Positions 63,237 through 64,000 of a DNA stretch of 64,000 nucleotides are shown one piece after another. The DNA is from JBHJHP01 sp042219825. GTDB lineage: Bacteria; Bacteroidota; Bacteroidia; Bacteroidales; UBA5342. The stretch spans positions 558,001-622,000 of the forward strand of contig NZ_JBHJHQ010000003.1 in assembly GCF_042219825.1 (NCBI RefSeq). The letters are read 5' to 3'. Under the pieces are notes generated by a model. It was not told the origin of the DNA and made no database searches. It saw nothing but the letters and a program-made list of their open reading frames with translations. A program made the translations under genes and the position numbers. Numbering within the stretch: position 1 is the first letter of the stretch; every line of letters begins with the position of its first letter.

Positions 63237-64000
63237 TCAGAATTCCACCATTATTTTTAAGACCTCTCCCGTATGTTCTGACCAGTATTTAACTGTTTCA
63301 GACGCCTGTTCTACTGAAATAGTTTTTGTGATTAACAGGTTTTCATCCAGGTCGCTGCCCTTCAGATATTTAATTACTGCTTCAAAGTCGGATGGATTGG
63401 CATTACGTGATCCCATGATTTTCAGTTCCTTCTGTACCCACAGTTTGGTTAAGAAGGATATTTCGCTTCCGGCATAGCCAATACATACCACCCGTCCCGC
63501 AAACGCGACTTCTTCTATGGCCGCTTTATAGGTAACGGGATTTCCGGCTGCTTCAACAACAACTGTCGGACCGTCACCGTTGGTTATCCTTTCCAGTTCT
63601 TCATGCAGGTTCTGCTTTAGTGAATTAATGGTATGAACAGCTCCAAGTTTTTTAGCTACAGCCAGTTTGTCATCATCAATATCCACAGCTATTACTGTTG
63701 CACCACGCAGGGCAGCACGAACAATAGCACCTGTCCCAATCATTCCACACCCCAGAACCATAACGGTATCCAGATCTGTTACCTCACCATTGTCAATGGC
63801 GTGAAAGCCAACAGTCAATGGTTCAACCAAAGCCAGCTGACGTGTTGATAGCTGCTCGTCGGTTAATATTTTCTGCCACGGAACCACAATATATTCCGCC
63901 ATGGCCCCATCGCGTTGCACTCCCAGCGTTTCATTATAGCGGCAAGCATTAAAACGCTTCTGTTTACACGAGGTACACTGTCCACAGTTGGTATAAGGAA
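63237..64000 (-). CDS. Zinc-binding alcohol dehydrogenase (MDR family), 5' truncated by window
   Basis: The frame is open to the window edge, so about 255 codons of the C-terminal part are visible and the GTG near 63920 is internal. Near the edge it encodes the structural zinc knuckle NCGQCTSCKQKRFNAC followed by YNETLGVQRDGAMAEY. The Rossmann domain shows VLGCGMIGTGAIVRAALRGA and IAVDIDDDKLAVA. It resembles the L-galactonate/threonine/sorbitol dehydrogenase branch (RspB/YjjN-like); the substrate, probably a sugar acid or polyol, cannot be fixed. Confidence 0.9.
   Translation of the reverse strand, partial: PYTNCGQCTSCKQKRFNACRYNETLGVQRDGAMAEYIVVPWQKILTDEQLSTRQLALVEPLTVGFHAIDNGEVTDLDTVMVLGCGMIGTGAIVRAALRGATVIAVDIDDDKLAVAKKLGAVHTINSLKQNLHEELERITNGDGPTVVVEAAGNPVTYKAAIEEVAFAGRVVCIGYAGSEISFLTKLWVQKELKIMGSRNANPSDFEAVIKYLKGSDLDENLLITKTISVEQASETVKYWSEHTGEVLKIMVEF

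Noticed and set aside
1..64000. tRNA, rRNA, IS element or prophage
   Set aside because: Reading through the gaps showed no tRNA-like cloverleaf, no rRNA sequence, and no transposase or phage protein among the reading frames.

Overview
The window comes from a Bacteroidota genome, most likely class Bacteroidia and something like Marinilabiliales/Prolixibacteraceae. The evidence: a pectinesterase with a Por-type (type IX secretion) C-terminal sorting domain, LytS/LytTR two-component pairs, FtsX/MacB permeases of the Bacteroidetes type, a MG2/TonB-plug protein, a DUF3078 barrel, a Nudix-type XylR with its xylose operon, and TAnnTTTG-like promoter elements. The closer placement is inference. No rRNA, tRNA, CRISPR array, IS element or phage gene was recognised.

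Layout. 1-4.2 kb: two tandem FtsX/MacB-type ABC permeases (the first cut by the window edge), followed by two stubs of further permease C-termini mixed with small palindromic repeats. 4.4-7.7 kb: a serine beta-lactamase-like hydrolase and a LytS/LytTR pair. 7.8-15.3 kb: an M3 dipeptidyl carboxypeptidase lipoprotein, a second LytTR pair whose kinase carries a redox-dead thioredoxin-like periplasmic domain, and an esterase-like lipoprotein. 15.4-19.7 kb: a TolC/HlyD efflux pair with a putative sigma-54 promoter, and an M24 peptidase. 19.9-28.2 kb: a secreted pectinesterase, a MG2/TonB-plug protein and a GH20 hexosaminidase. 28.4-30.6 kb: indolepyruvate oxidoreductase IorAB. 30.8-44.0 kb: subtilase lipoprotein, small membrane and secreted proteins, GtrA, NlpC/P60, DUF1003, an SLC12-like transporter overlapping a CorA-like channel, a DUF3078 barrel, DsrE, an FKBP lipoprotein, DUF4861, and YwqK-like and TPR proteins. 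44.3-49.5 kb: xylose utilisation genes xylR-xylB-xylA-xylE with a palindromic operator. 49.5-60 kb: an eleven-gene complex I operon nuoABCDHIJKLMN without nuoEFG. 60.3-62.7 kb: an AT-rich two-gene unit encoding a 109-residue three-helix membrane protein and a 680-residue protein that joins an ABC ATPase to a MutS core plus MutS ATPase. 62.9-64 kb: acylphosphatase and a truncated zinc alcohol dehydrogenase.

How the genes work together. The pectinesterase, the DUF4861 protein, the hexosaminidase and the xylose operon point to growth on plant polysaccharides. XylE imports xylose, XylA and XylB convert it to xylulose 5-phosphate, and XylR probably represses through the 29-bp palindrome at its own promoter. 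NuoABCDHIJKLMN should pump ions using an electron donor other than a NuoEFG NADH module, and IorAB is a local source of reduced ferredoxin. The FtsX permeases and the HlyD/TolC pair may belong to one tripartite efflux system, though this is not proven.

The best candidate for an undescribed system is the ABC-MutS fusion with its small membrane partner (60375-62739). Secondary leads are the thioredoxin-kinase fusion, the eroded permease-tail array, the GTN variant of CorA coupled to an SLC12-like carrier, and the recurrent GAGGGCTTC hairpin family.
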